From a virus, in the IMG/VR virus record IMGVR_UViG_3300025122_005335, positions 1 to 64,000 of that record: a stretch of 64,000 nucleotides of DNA; one strand, given 5' to 3'. Of the stretch, positions 16,162 through 23,899 are shown one piece after another. A program made the translations under genes and the position numbers. Every line of letters begins with the position of its first letter. Positions within the stretch are counted from its first letter, which is position 1. The notes under the pieces were generated by a model. The model had not been told where the DNA came from and did no database searches. It worked only from the letters and a program-made list of their open reading frames with translations.

Positions 16162-17904
16162 CTATTTATTCAACCCTAAATCACTAATAGGGGCATAAGA
16201 TCTTTGCGTTTGGAAATCACCAGCATTAACCCAACCACGCGATTTCATAACTCCTAGCTCGGCGTTATTTTCCATATCAAATTTTTCATTAAAAACCACT
16301 GTATCCAATTCTGCTTCTTCTATGTTTTCACTTAACCAGTTTTTTTGTAATGGTGTATGGATACCATAATCATATCTTTTTAATTCAGCTGGTCTTCCAT
16401 TATCATCTTGTCGTAATACTTCATAATATCTTTGTACTACTTCGTTGTCTAATACCATTAATGCCCAACCTAAAGCCATTACCCTATCATCTAGCATATT
16501 AATACCCGGTTTGGCGGCCCATTTACCATTTGGATATTTTACGAAGTTTTTAATTTCAATAAGCGTTTCAATCTCTCTAATATTAACCGCTTTTAATTCA
16601 TTTACAAAATATCTCATATTTGTAATACATCTATATTTTGTATTTGTATGTGCTAAAACACCGACTTTATTATTTTTTATTTTTCCTTGATTCACCCCGT
16701 ATGTTACAACATTGGCATAACGTAAATTAAAATATAATTGTTCGACAACTTGAGCACCACAGTTATTTCTTTCTATTAAAGCAGGTGGTGAACCCCATTG
16801 TAATAAAATTTCGTATAATTTTTGTGTGAAATGAAAAGGGTTAATTTCAGTACTATGATATACGGCTACTTGTTCTATATTTGTTAGGTCTTTTAAATCT
16901 AGTATTTGTATAACACTGGCATTTTGTCCTAATCCTTCAGCAATATCAACACCAACAACATATATACCATGGTCATCTGGTTCTCTCCATATTCTGTAAT
17001 GTTCTTCTTCCATGATAATTTTAGGCTTTACACAATTAATTTTTAAAAATTCAAAAATTTCTTCATTAATTGCCATTTCCCCTGTTGATAAAAATTCACA
17101 ACCAAATTCTTGATCGAAAGCTTCTTGGCTTCCAATTGTACGCATTGTTTCAATTTGCCATTTTTCGTCTCTACCGGGGATTTCATTCCATAGAATTCTA
17201 TCAAACCCCCAACCATTAGTTTCTTCTATAGCACCATTCCATATTTTGTAAAAAAGATTATCTGTTCCATTAGCAGTTGATGCTATAAAAACTTTTGATT
17301 TTTTAGAAGAAGAAATTACAGGGTAAACAGATTTCCAAAAAGATTCAACTAAGTGAGGTTCAATAAATGCCAACTCATCAAGAACTAATACGTTAATAGA
17401 TTGACCACGTGCTGCTGTTCCAGTGGTGGTGCTGATACCAATTGTTGTACCATTTGTAAATTTTAAAGATTCTTTACCATATTCACTTACACCGGGTTTT
17501 AACCAGTTTGGTAGCTCTTCGTATGCCATTCTTATTCTAGAAAATATTTCTTTTGCAGTACCTTCTTTATTAGCTACAATTAATATACGTTGATCATTAT
17601 TAAAACAAGCATGCCATAAAGTATAAATTGTCATCATTGTGGTTTTACCAATTTGTCGTGATGCTAATAATATAAAGAAGCGATTATCTCTCATCTTTCT
17701 TAAAGATCGTTTCTGGCATGAGTGTAAACTTATTTTTTCTCGTCCTCTATCTAAGTTTACTATGTAAAAGAAGTTTTCAGCAAAATAAAGCAAATTTTGT
17801 GTTGCTTTTTTGAGCTCTTTTAACATCTTCGGCGTCCATTCGAATTTTGAATTTTCAGTAGGGAGGTTAGGGTTGCCTAGATAGTAATCTCTTTTATTTT
17901 CCAT
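16162..17904 (-). CDS. gp17: Terminase large subunit gp17
   Basis: 580 aa. This is the motor that packages DNA into the head. The ATPase domain has Walker A LASRQIGKTT near residue 82 and Walker B VLVLDELAF near residue 171, followed by the coupling motif IASTANGTDN. The nuclease domain starts with VVGVDIAEGLGQNASV, the RNase H-like first Asp, with later DDRVMALGWAL. T4 gp17 is 610 aa. The last codons overlap the late promoter of the downstream gene. A TTTAAATA late box lies 8 nt before the ATG. Confidence 0.95.
   Translation of the reverse strand: MENKRDYYLGNPNLPTENSKFEWTPKMLKELKKATQNLLYFAENFFYIVNLDRGREKISLHSCQKRSLRKMRDNRFFILLASRQIGKTTMMTIYTLWHACFNNDQRILIVANKEGTAKEIFSRIRMAYEELPNWLKPGVSEYGKESLKFTNGTTIGISTTTGTAARGQSINVLVLDELAFIEPHLVESFWKSVYPVISSSKKSKVFIASTANGTDNLFYKIWNGAIEETNGWGFDRILWNEIPGRDEKWQIETMRTIGSQEAFDQEFGCEFLSTGEMAINEEIFEFLKINCVKPKIIMEEEHYRIWREPDDHGIYVVGVDIAEGLGQNASVIQILDLKDLTNIEQVAVYHSTEINPFHFTQKLYEILLQWGSPPALIERNNCGAQVVEQLYFNLRYANVVTYGVNQGKIKNNKVGVLAHTNTKYRCITNMRYFVNELKAVNIREIETLIEIKNFVKYPNGKWAAKPGINMLDDRVMALGWALMVLDNEVVQRYYEVLRQDDNGRPAELKRYDYGIHTPLQKNWLSENIEEAELDTVVFNEKFDMENNAELGVMKSRGWVNAGDFQTQRSYAPISDLGLNK
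16163..16170 (-). promoter_or_regulatory. Late promoter box, 6 nt before start 16156
   Basis: AATAAATA on the minus strand, inside the last codons of gp17. Confidence 0.6.
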
Positions 17905-17912
17905 TACACCAT

Positions 17913-17920
17913 TATTTAAA
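17913..17920 (-). promoter_or_regulatory. Late promoter box for gp17
   Basis: TTTAAATA on the minus strand, 8 nt before the gp17 ATG and back to back with the plus-strand box at 17930. Confidence 0.5.
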
Positions 17921-17929
17921 CCAGTATCG

Positions 17930-17937
17930 TATAAATA
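17930..17937 (+). promoter_or_regulatory. Late promoter box, 5 nt before start 17943
   Basis: Perfect TATAAATA on the plus strand. Confidence 0.75.
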
Positions 17938-17942
17938 TAAAC

Positions 17943-19226
17943 ATGAACGCAGGGAAAAATCGTAAAAGAGATTTAGAACTTTTAAGTGAGGTGTATTCAG
18001 AAGCTATGGGTTACGCCGGTGGCCGTGGATCTGTTAATACTCAACCAGGTGCGGGTGGTACCGGAGATTACGATGATAGCACAGGGCAGATTACACAACG
18101 TGCTGAAGACCAAAACCCTTTAGAAAATCCGTTTGGAGAGAGTGAGGAGACATACGAAGGTGAAGAAGAGAGCCAACAACGAAGAGCTGCGAGGCAATTG
18201 GAAGACGAGGGTTATACCGGAGGCAGGGCAGACAATAAAGGCAATTTGATATATAATAAAGGCACTTCGCATGCTCGAGTAGATACAGATGGGCAAATTA
18301 ACGGCCAACCAGCGCAAGAGTTTTTTAGAGGAACCGGTACAGAAGATGCAGAAGATTTTGGAAGCCCTAATTCAAATAGATCAGGTTGGGGAAGTGATGC
18401 TTTTTCACACCCGGGTAGCAATGAGACAACTGATGAAGATGAAGGGGGAATAATGGGTATAGATGATTGTGAAGATGAACCAGGTAAAATAGATGTAGTT
18501 ATAAACCCAGCATCAGCGCACGGTATAAGAGATATTCTTAAAAATATTTTTAGTAAGGATGATGAAGATCAAGAAGATGATGATTGGATGGATGAGGAAC
18601 CACCGGGGCTCAAATACGGCGTCGGTTCTGAAGAACCGGAAGGAATGAAGCATTATGATGATGCTGCACAAGCTCATAAAGCAGATGAAAGAGAAAATAG
18701 AAAAAATCTTCGCGCTCAAAATAGAATTGCTAAAAAATATGGTTTTAATCCTGACGAAAATGCTGAAGATACAGACGAATATGATACAAATCTTTTTAAA
18801 CATCTTGATAAACGAAATACAGATGAGGCTGAGAAACAAGGTTTTGATCCAGGTTTAAAGAATGTTCGTCATAGTGATGAAGATGAAGTTGATCGAGAGG
18901 GAAGATATAAAGAACGTTGGGGTAAAGATCTAGACGACGAAAAAGATCGCGAAGGTAGTTCAAACGCTGGTGAATATACAAACGTAGATAAAGACGAATT
19001 TTGTGGACCATCTGGTGGTGCCGCAGATGGGACATACCCTGTTAATACAAGAAAAAGAGCAGAAGCTGCTAAACGGTTAGCGCATAATGCGCCAGACCCA
19101 GATGGAATAAAAAGATGCGCTGATAGAGCATTAGCTAAAGATTCTTATTATTCTTCTAAAGGTGATAGAGCAATGACTCAAATAACTGAATCATATGAGC
19201 AAGTTTTAAAAAATGGCTTACTATAA
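17943..19226 (+). CDS. Acidic late protein with capsid-targeting-like N-terminus
   Basis: 427 aa. It opens with MNAGKNRKRDLELLSEVYSE, nearly the same as the protein at 19706, followed by a Gly/Asp/Glu-rich, apparently disordered body. Near residues 350-400 a more ordered block FCGPSGGAADGTYPVNTRKR with two conserved-looking Cys is seen. The basic start plus L-x-E-x-Y resembles the capsid-targeting peptide and prohead protease site of T4 internal proteins. The last 27 residues repeat the start of the next gene. A virion-internal or scaffold-like role is inferred. Confidence 0.65.
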   Translation: MNAGKNRKRDLELLSEVYSEAMGYAGGRGSVNTQPGAGGTGDYDDSTGQITQRAEDQNPLENPFGESEETYEGEEESQQRRAARQLEDEGYTGGRADNKGNLIYNKGTSHARVDTDGQINGQPAQEFFRGTGTEDAEDFGSPNSNRSGWGSDAFSHPGSNETTDEDEGGIMGIDDCEDEPGKIDVVINPASAHGIRDILKNIFSKDDEDQEDDDWMDEEPPGLKYGVGSEEPEGMKHYDDAAQAHKADERENRKNLRAQNRIAKKYGFNPDENAEDTDEYDTNLFKHLDKRNTDEAEKQGFDPGLKNVRHSDEDEVDREGRYKERWGKDLDDEKDREGSSNAGEYTNVDKDEFCGPSGGAADGTYPVNTRKRAEAAKRLAHNAPDPDGIKRCADRALAKDSYYSSKGDRAMTQITESYEQVLKNGLL

Positions 19227-19278
19227 ATCAAAAGGTGATAGAACAATGACCGACTTATGCGAAGCATATAGTCAAATA
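19146..19278 (+). repeat. Diverged tandem repeat across a gene junction
   Basis: Two 60-bp copies, 19146-19205 and 19219-19278, offset by 73 bp. Both contain AAAGGTGATAGA(A/G)CAATGAC, that is a Shine-Dalgarno sequence and an ATG. The first copy is read as the C-terminus of the 427-aa protein, the second as the start of the 149-aa gene. An ATG at 19173 could also give a 17-aa peptide. Confidence 0.7.
19222..19229 (+). promoter_or_regulatory. Late promoter-like box for start 19246
   Basis: TATAAATC, one mismatch, 16 nt before the ATG with AAAGGTG between. This is one of the few late genes here with a normal leader. Confidence 0.4.
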
Positions 19279-19695
19279 GTCGGTGAGCGAGAAATTGTAA
19301 ACGAAAGAACGATAGCATCTTATGAAGGTGGTACCGAACGTCCGGTAGTTCAAGAAGTTCTTGGTGCTTTAGCTGGTGCTGCTGCTACAGGTGCTGCTTC
19401 AGCTTTAGGTGGTAAGGCCATGGATGCTATTACAGGAAATGAAGACCAAGAAGGCCCAGTGCAAGACTTTGAAGTTGGTTCATTTGTTAAGATTGATGAT
19501 AGTCAAGGCGGTGGTTCAGGTGAGATAGTTGACATTTCAACAACAGAACCGGAGATGTATTGGATAGAAACAGATGACGATTCAACAAATGTTAGAGTAC
19601 ATAGAGATTTTCTAACGATTTCAAAAACAATTGCCGATGAAACGCGTCCAGAAGATGAACCCGGTCAATGGACCGCCGGAAGAACAGGACTATAA
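19246..19695 (+). CDS. Small late protein with glycine-zipper segment
   Basis: 149 aa from ATG 19246, chosen because AAAGGTG lies 9 nt upstream; an ATG at 19213 overlaps the previous gene. The N-terminus MTDLCEAYSQIVGE has the same x-x-E-x-Y form as its neighbours. Residues about 40-60 (VLGALAGAAATGAASALGGK) form a Gly/Ala zipper that could insert in or perturb a membrane. The rest has an SH3-like block (GSFVKIDDSQGGGSGEIVDI). Function unknown; an internal head protein is the best guess. Confidence 0.6.
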   Translation: MTDLCEAYSQIVGEREIVNERTIASYEGGTERPVVQEVLGALAGAAATGAASALGGKAMDAITGNEDQEGPVQDFEVGSFVKIDDSQGGGSGEIVDISTTEPEMYWIETDDDSTNVRVHRDFLTISKTIADETRPEDEPGQWTAGRTGL

Positions 19696-19698
19696 ATA
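19691..19698 (+). promoter_or_regulatory. Late promoter box, 7 nt before start 19706
   Basis: Perfect TATAAATA on the plus strand, overlapping the end of the upstream gene. Confidence 0.7.
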
Positions 19699-19705
19699 AA
19701 ATTTT

Positions 19706-20806
19706 ATGAACGCAGGAAAAAATAGAAAAAGAGACCTAACTCAAATAGAAGAGGCTTATGAGGCTGTTGTAGGTAACCCCCCTGGTAAAGCTGCACACAA
19801 GCAGCAACTTAAGCCGGGTAAACCTATTAACAGAACATATGAACGCGCCGGTAAAAAAGTTAAGGTAAAGGGTGGTAACACTGACATACCTGCTGAAAAA
19901 CCGGATGGTTATCAAGGATTTGTCCATGACAACTCAGGACCTAACGGTGCAGACAATTTTAAAAGCACAGAATTAGATCCCGACAACCCAAAAGTTAAGT
20001 TAGATAACGAGTATGATGTTACAGAGTTATCAGATGAAGGTGCTGATCTTTATTTTAAGTCTGAAAATGAAAAAATTAACAAAGAGAGTATAAATACTAA
20101 TATGGCTAAGAAAAGATCTATTTTTGACCGTTTATACGAAGAAGTTATTGATGATGAGCAGATCGATGCTGTAGAATTAGGTATTGATACAGATGTTGTT
20201 GATGATGTTGACGTTGAAGACGAAGACACAGTTACTATAACAATTCCGAAAGAACTTGCACATCATTTACATGACGCATTAATGGACGTTATGGACGCTG
20301 CTGATGATATCGAAGATGTCGAGGATGACCTCGGTGACGAAGATGATTGGGACGGCGATGAGGATGCAGAAGAAACTGCGAATCAGAAGACCTATGGTGG
20401 TAACAAGGGTGATGATCCACGACACTTTGATCGTAAAACAGGTCGTAAGACCCAAGATAAAGATTACGAGGGTGAAGAGGAAGAAGAAAATTTCAATTAC
20501 TTTGGTGAAGAGATCGAAGCCGAGATTCTTGGAACACCTTTAGTCAATCAGAAGGAAGGTAACCCAACACCAGTAACTGGTAGCGCCAACGTTGTTCACA
20601 CTCAGTATACATCCAAAGTCGGAAGTAAAGAGGGTGACGGCAAAAGCGGTATTAAATTAGATCCTGAAGGTACTGATGAAGGAACACCTTTAGTTAACCA
20701 GAAGAAGGGTAACGCAATGTCAGTAAAAGGAAAATCTAATGTTGTTAAGAGCAAGATTAAGGGTGGCGGTAAAGGCGACCAAGAGTTCTTTCAGAAGAAC
20801 AGCTAA
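19706..20806 (+). CDS. Acidic late protein, long form
   Basis: 366 aa. It opens with MNAGKNRKRDLTQIEEAYEA, a duplicate of the N-terminus of the gene at 17943. The middle is strongly acidic. The C-terminal third has the repeat GTPLVNQKxGN at about residues 276 and 326. An internal perfect late promoter and ATG at 20102 would give a second, shorter product with a targeting-like N-terminus of its own, so the long ORF may be two fused genes. A plus-strand terminator follows. Role in the head is inferred. Confidence 0.65.
   Translation: MNAGKNRKRDLTQIEEAYEAVVGNPPGKAAHKQQLKPGKPINRTYERAGKKVKVKGGNTDIPAEKPDGYQGFVHDNSGPNGADNFKSTELDPDNPKVKLDNEYDVTELSDEGADLYFKSENEKINKESINTNMAKKRSIFDRLYEEVIDDEQIDAVELGIDTDVVDDVDVEDEDTVTITIPKELAHHLHDALMDVMDAADDIEDVEDDLGDEDDWDGDEDAEETANQKTYGGNKGDDPRHFDRKTGRKTQDKDYEGEEEEENFNYFGEEIEAEILGTPLVNQKEGNPTPVTGSANVVHTQYTSKVGSKEGDGKSGIKLDPEGTDEGTPLVNQKKGNAMSVKGKSNVVKSKIKGGGKGDQEFFQKNS
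20089..20096 (+). promoter_or_regulatory. Late promoter box inside ORF, 5 nt before ATG 20102
   Basis: Perfect TATAAATA within the coding sequence of the 366-aa ORF, followed by CTAAT and an in-frame ATG. Confidence 0.65.
20102..20806 (+). CDS. Nested in-frame late gene, short form
   Basis: 234 aa, sharing frame and stop with the 366-aa ORF. Its N-terminus MAKKRSIFDRLYEEVIDDEQ is basic then L-x-E-x, like the other targeting-type starts. It would remove the first 132 residues of the long form. It contains a likely folded helix block (VTITIPKELAHHLHDALMDV) and the GTPLVNQK repeats. This may be the main product, given the perfect promoter 5 nt upstream. Confidence 0.55.
   Translation: MAKKRSIFDRLYEEVIDDEQIDAVELGIDTDVVDDVDVEDEDTVTITIPKELAHHLHDALMDVMDAADDIEDVEDDLGDEDDWDGDEDAEETANQKTYGGNKGDDPRHFDRKTGRKTQDKDYEGEEEEENFNYFGEEIEAEILGTPLVNQKEGNPTPVTGSANVVHTQYTSKVGSKEGDGKSGIKLDPEGTDEGTPLVNQKKGNAMSVKGKSNVVKSKIKGGGKGDQEFFQKNS
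20531..20740 (+). repeat. Internal coding repeat, 150-bp period
   Basis: GGAACACCTTTAGT(C/T)AA(T/C)CAGAAG occurs at 20531 and 20681, each coding GTPLVNQK followed by (K/E)GN and a SANVV/SNVV block. A tandem duplication within the acidic late protein. Confidence 0.6.
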
Positions 20807-20828
20807 TAAAAAATAGATATATTCTAAA

Positions 20829-20851
20829 GCCCCCGAAGGGGGCTTTTTTTT
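20829..20851 (+). terminator. Rho-independent terminator
   Basis: GCCCCC-GAA-GGGGGC followed by eight T on the plus strand. It ends the 17943-20806 transcription unit. Confidence 0.92.
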
Positions 20852-20852
20852 G

Positions 20853-20860
20853 CTTAAATA
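20853..20860 (+). promoter_or_regulatory. Late promoter box, 5 nt before GTG start 20866
   Basis: CTTAAATA on the plus strand, directly after the terminator. Confidence 0.65.
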
Positions 20861-20865
20861 TTAAC

Positions 20866-21282
20866 GTGAGCTTTGTTAAGTTTTTTACTGAAGGTGATGT
20901 TTCGAATTTTTGGTCACGAAAACCTAATACTGTGCGGAAATCCCCGGAGTGGTATCATCGAAATCGATATAATCTTGCTTCTACACAAAGTAGAGAACAG
21001 AAAGACGTGGTAGATGACCCAGCTAATAGAAAACATGCTCGAACAGTACCCGAATACAAGACAGAAAACATGAGTTTACCGGATGCCTATAAAGCTATAA
21101 AGAGTCAAGGTGGTCCAAAATCGATTCCAATAGGGTATTCAAATGTACGTCAATTAATGCAAAGATTTGGTATAAATCCCAGAAAGGTTATGGTTGGTAA
21201 GCCTGTGAGATTAAAAAATACAGGTGTTGCAATTGATTATAGACCAAACAATACGTTTCATTTAGTAAGAACAGGAAGATAA
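20866..21282 (+). CDS. Small basic late protein with targeting-like N-terminus
   Basis: 138 aa with a GTG start, set by the late box 5 nt upstream. The N-terminus (V/M)SFVKFFTEGDVS closely resembles MSFVTYFNEMARP at 23899 and the F-x-E form of T4 capsid-targeting peptides. The body is basic and rich in Arg and Tyr, with a possible helix block PRKVMVGKPVRLKN near the end. It overlaps the next start (TAATG). A head-internal DNA-binding role is inference. Confidence 0.6.
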   Translation: MSFVKFFTEGDVSNFWSRKPNTVRKSPEWYHRNRYNLASTQSREQKDVVDDPANRKHARTVPEYKTENMSLPDAYKAIKSQGGPKSIPIGYSNVRQLMQRFGINPRKVMVGKPVRLKNTGVAIDYRPNNTFHLVRTGR

Positions 21283-22169
21283 TGGCTATTAATATGGACA
21301 GATATAAGGGTATTAACCAAATTATGCCCAAATTTTTGCCTGGTGTACCTACTCCCGATCCTAGTGAGCCGGGTTCTATATACCCGGGTCCAAAACCATA
21401 TAATCAATGTTTTAGATTTACTAATAAAGCAAATAATGCATGTGAAAGAATTGTTATTGACAATTGGTGGGAAGAAATAATTGCATTATTTGGTCAAATT
21501 GTAACGTATTGGCAGAACCCTTATCAGACATTATCTGCTGATGGTCTCCCTAAGGGAGCTATTAACTTAGAGGGTGGTGGCCCTGGTAATATATATGGTG
21601 AAGAACCTACTAAGATCTTTAAAGATCCTAAGAACATAATTATAGCAGTTGAACTAAATGAAAATGCAGTAGTTTTACAAAAATATGGTTTTGATTCTGA
21701 TGATGAATTAACAGCTTATGTACATATTAGTGCATTTTATAATGAATTTGGCTGGTTACAAGAACCTAAAGCAGGTGATGTGTTTGAATTAACAGAATAT
21801 GGAGATGACAGACCTTATCCTCGAACTGGTAAGAAATTTGAAATAACTGAAAGACTGGACGAAGACGTTGCTAGGATAAATCCATTAGCAGGTCATTATG
21901 TGTGGATGATAAAAGCTAAACGTTATGATTATAGTTTTGAGCCTGGGTTGAGTGCTGAAGGTGGTAGCCAACAAGTGTACGATGATAAATTTTCTGGTCG
22001 TTTGGCTGACGGAGAGAACCCAAGATCATCACCTAAGAGTTATGAAGGTGATCTTGAACAACTATCTAAAGCCATATTTGATTATTCTGGTTTCGATTAT
22101 GACGACGTTTATGGGGGATATGGTAATACTGAAAATCCTGAGTCGGGGCCGTTCGGGCCTGGCTCTTAA
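21282..22169 (+). CDS. Neck protein gp14-like
   Basis: 295 aa. The C-terminal half shows KAGDVFELTEYGDD, then GKKFEITERLDE and YVWMIKAKRYDYSFEPG. This matches the conserved R-P-x-x-GD, FEI and FxYSxE-type blocks of T4-like neck protein gp14, which with gp13 joins head to tail. A Shine-Dalgarno AGGAAG lies just before the ATG and overlaps the upstream stop, so it is coupled to the 138-aa gene. The tail is Gly/Asp/Tyr-rich. T4 gp14 is about 256 aa. Confidence 0.55.
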   Translation: MAINMDRYKGINQIMPKFLPGVPTPDPSEPGSIYPGPKPYNQCFRFTNKANNACERIVIDNWWEEIIALFGQIVTYWQNPYQTLSADGLPKGAINLEGGGPGNIYGEEPTKIFKDPKNIIIAVELNENAVVLQKYGFDSDDELTAYVHISAFYNEFGWLQEPKAGDVFELTEYGDDRPYPRTGKKFEITERLDEDVARINPLAGHYVWMIKAKRYDYSFEPGLSAEGGSQQVYDDKFSGRLADGENPRSSPKSYEGDLEQLSKAIFDYSGFDYDDVYGGYGNTENPESGPFGPGS

Positions 22170-22477
22170 CTTCTAGATCGTTCATAGAAACTAGAATAAT
22201 CTGGAAGCGCTTCTCCTTTAATTTTTGCAATAAACTCGTCTGCTTCACGACAACTTTCAAACTCTTCTACTACTATAGAACCATCACTACCTTTAAACGT
22301 GTAATTTACGCTTTTGTCTTGCTTTTTTATAAAAGATAAAGTGTATACCACTTCTTCCATTAACCCCCTAGTTGGGGCTCTTTTAGTCATTACTTGTTTC
22401 CCCGGAATAGTTGGTCCCCCTATTCGGACACCACCAGATCTGGGTATATGTATTACTGTATTAAGAATGTAATGCAT
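22166..22477 (-). CDS. Hypothetical protein, 103 aa
   Basis: Unrecognised. The N-terminal region is Gly/Pro/Arg-rich, followed by an alpha/beta part with EEFESCREADEFIAKIKGEA. It overlaps the neck gene by 4 bp tail to tail and begins inside the end of the next minus-strand gene. It is part of a compact operon of small genes (23506 to 22166). Confidence 0.55.
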   Translation of the reverse strand: MHYILNTVIHIPRSGGVRIGGPTIPGKQVMTKRAPTRGLMEEVVYTLSFIKKQDKSVNYTFKGSDGSIVVEEFESCREADEFIAKIKGEALPDYSSFYERSRS

Positions 22478-22742
22478 CTTCTTGATATATAAATTCTTTA
22501 ACGTTTCTTGCTGGGATTTTTACATCTCCCATTTTGTAATTTAAATATACCGATTCATACATTTCAGATATATAATTTTTAAAAGCTAATGGTTTTATCC
22601 ATGAATTATTCTTATTGACATCCATTCCCAATTTTTCTGCTTTGGCGGAAACATAATTAACTGCGTCAAATAAACATAACCACCTTGAAGTTTCTTCATC
22701 AGACATTTCATCAAGCATTTTTTTCTTTGATAATTGTTGCAT
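22461..22742 (-). CDS. Hypothetical protein, 93 aa
   Basis: Helical, acidic protein of unknown family. It overlaps both neighbours by 17-32 bp, suggesting coupled translation. No motif is seen. Confidence 0.55.
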   Translation of the reverse strand: MQQLSKKKMLDEMSDEETSRWLCLFDAVNYVSAKAEKLGMDVNKNNSWIKPLAFKNYISEMYESVYLNYKMGDVKIPARNVKEFIYQEDALHS

Positions 22743-23097
22743 ACCCTTCTATTATAGATGAAATCCGTCCAGCGTCAAATGTAAAATTACTTAATTTAGT
22801 ATTTTTAATTGCGTTTTCTATTACTTGTATATTTAACTTTAAAATGTTATGGTTGCTTTTTATATTTTTAGAATTTTGTTCCAAAATATCATCAAATATT
22901 GTACGAATTAAATTTTCTAGAATTTTGTCTTTGTTTTTGGCATCAAGAGTTGCTTTGGCTGCCATTATTCCTCTAGTGTAAGAATTCCTATACGGTGTAT
23001 CTTCGTAACGTTCTTTCGTGGTTTCAACTGCTACTGGTGGAATTAGTGTATTAGTTTGTTCGTTATATTCTAGTTTCTCGTTATTCATAGTCTTCAT
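22711..23097 (-). CDS. Hypothetical protein, 128 aa
   Basis: Helix-rich protein with many Asn, Ile and Lys residues. The region from residue 45 to the end looks like one helical domain. Starts at 23097 and 23088 are both possible. It overlaps both neighbours. Family unknown. Confidence 0.55.
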   Translation of the reverse strand: MKTMNNEKLEYNEQTNTLIPPVAVETTKERYEDTPYRNSYTRGIMAAKATLDAKNKDKILENLIRTIFDDILEQNSKNIKSNHNILKLNIQVIENAIKNTKLSNFTFDAGRISSIIEGYATIIKEKNA

Positions 23098-23506
23098 TGG
23101 TTACAAAGTTGTGTTTTTCAAATGGGTCACCTTCTATAGGTGTTGTTTTTAGAAATGTCTTTGTACCTATATATATTTTTATACCAATGTTACATTTAGG
23201 GCATTCATATTCATTATCCTCTGATACAACTATAGGTACAAACGCGGGGGTATTACAAGTTTCCACAGGACAAATTACTTCCAACCCTTGTTTTGTAAAT
23301 TCTTTTATACGTTCGTTCTCTAAAGTTCTAAACTCTACTTCCAATTTTGATTTATTCCATCTAGTAAAAAGATCATATACAATAAACTGCAATAATATGG
23401 ATAAACCAAAAACAGCCCAGAAGTTTAAACCTAAAAAATAGCAGCAACCACCAATAAACGCACTAATAACAAATACTATAGTAAGGGATTTAACAATTTG
23501 TAACAC
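23081..23506 (-). CDS. Membrane-anchored zinc-ribbon-like protein
   Basis: 141 aa with a GTG start. Two hydrophobic segments (about residues 6-26 and 28-47) form an N-terminal membrane hairpin. A helix and a ribbon follow, with Cys pairs ICPVETC and YECPKC that could bind zinc. A TATAAT box lies 6 nt before the GTG. It heads the small operon. A membrane-bound regulatory or scaffold role is possible, but no family is recognised. Confidence 0.55.
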   Translation of the reverse strand: MLQIVKSLTIVFVISAFIGGCCYFLGLNFWAVFGLSILLQFIVYDLFTRWNKSKLEVEFRTLENERIKEFTKQGLEVICPVETCNTPAFVPIVVSEDNEYECPKCNIGIKIYIGTKTFLKTTPIEGDPFEKHNFVTNEDYE

Positions 23507-23512
23507 GTAATT

Positions 23513-23518
23513 ATTATA
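23513..23518 (-). promoter_or_regulatory. TATAAT box, 6 nt before GTG 23506
   Basis: Minus-strand TATAAT at exactly the spacing that would place +1 on the start codon. Confidence 0.45.
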
Positions 23519-23536
23519 TGAAAATAATTCAAGATA

Positions 23537-23899
23537 TCAACTTTGTTGATCAATGTTTCTTGTGTAACCAGCTTCTTTTCCGAGCTTACTTATATACTGT
23601 CTAGACACCCCTAAATCTCTTGCAATATCAGTATATTTTTCACCTGATTCAATTCTTCTCATTATATTCTCGATTTTTTCTGGATTAACTGCACCCGGGC
23701 GTCGACCTCTTGGGTGGGTAACACCCTGGGAATCTGCTATTTTTTTGACAAGCCATGGTGATAAAAAGAAATCATTAGCTATTTTAGCAAATGTATCTCC
23801 ACCAGCAATTCTAACATTAATAGCTTTTATTAAATCAGGTGACAATTTTTTTGAACCTAGCGGTCGTGCCATCTCATTAAAGTAAGTTACAAATGACAT
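23537..23899 (-). CDS. Double helix-turn-helix protein with targeting-like N-terminus
   Basis: 120 aa. It has two HTH-like units, DTFAKIANDFFLSPWLVKKI near residues 35-54 and KYTDIARDLGVSRQYISKLG near residues 88-107, joined by a basic AT-hook-like linker THPRGRRPG. The N-terminus MSFVTYFNEMARP is of the capsid-targeting type seen in other late genes. Its ATG overlaps the stop of the late 159-aa gene (TAATG), so it is expressed late. A DNA-binding protein carried in the head and injected with the genome is the inference. Confidence 0.6.
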   Translation of the reverse strand: MSFVTYFNEMARPLGSKKLSPDLIKAINVRIAGGDTFAKIANDFFLSPWLVKKIADSQGVTHPRGRRPGAVNPEKIENIMRRIESGEKYTDIARDLGVSRQYISKLGKEAGYTRNIDQQS

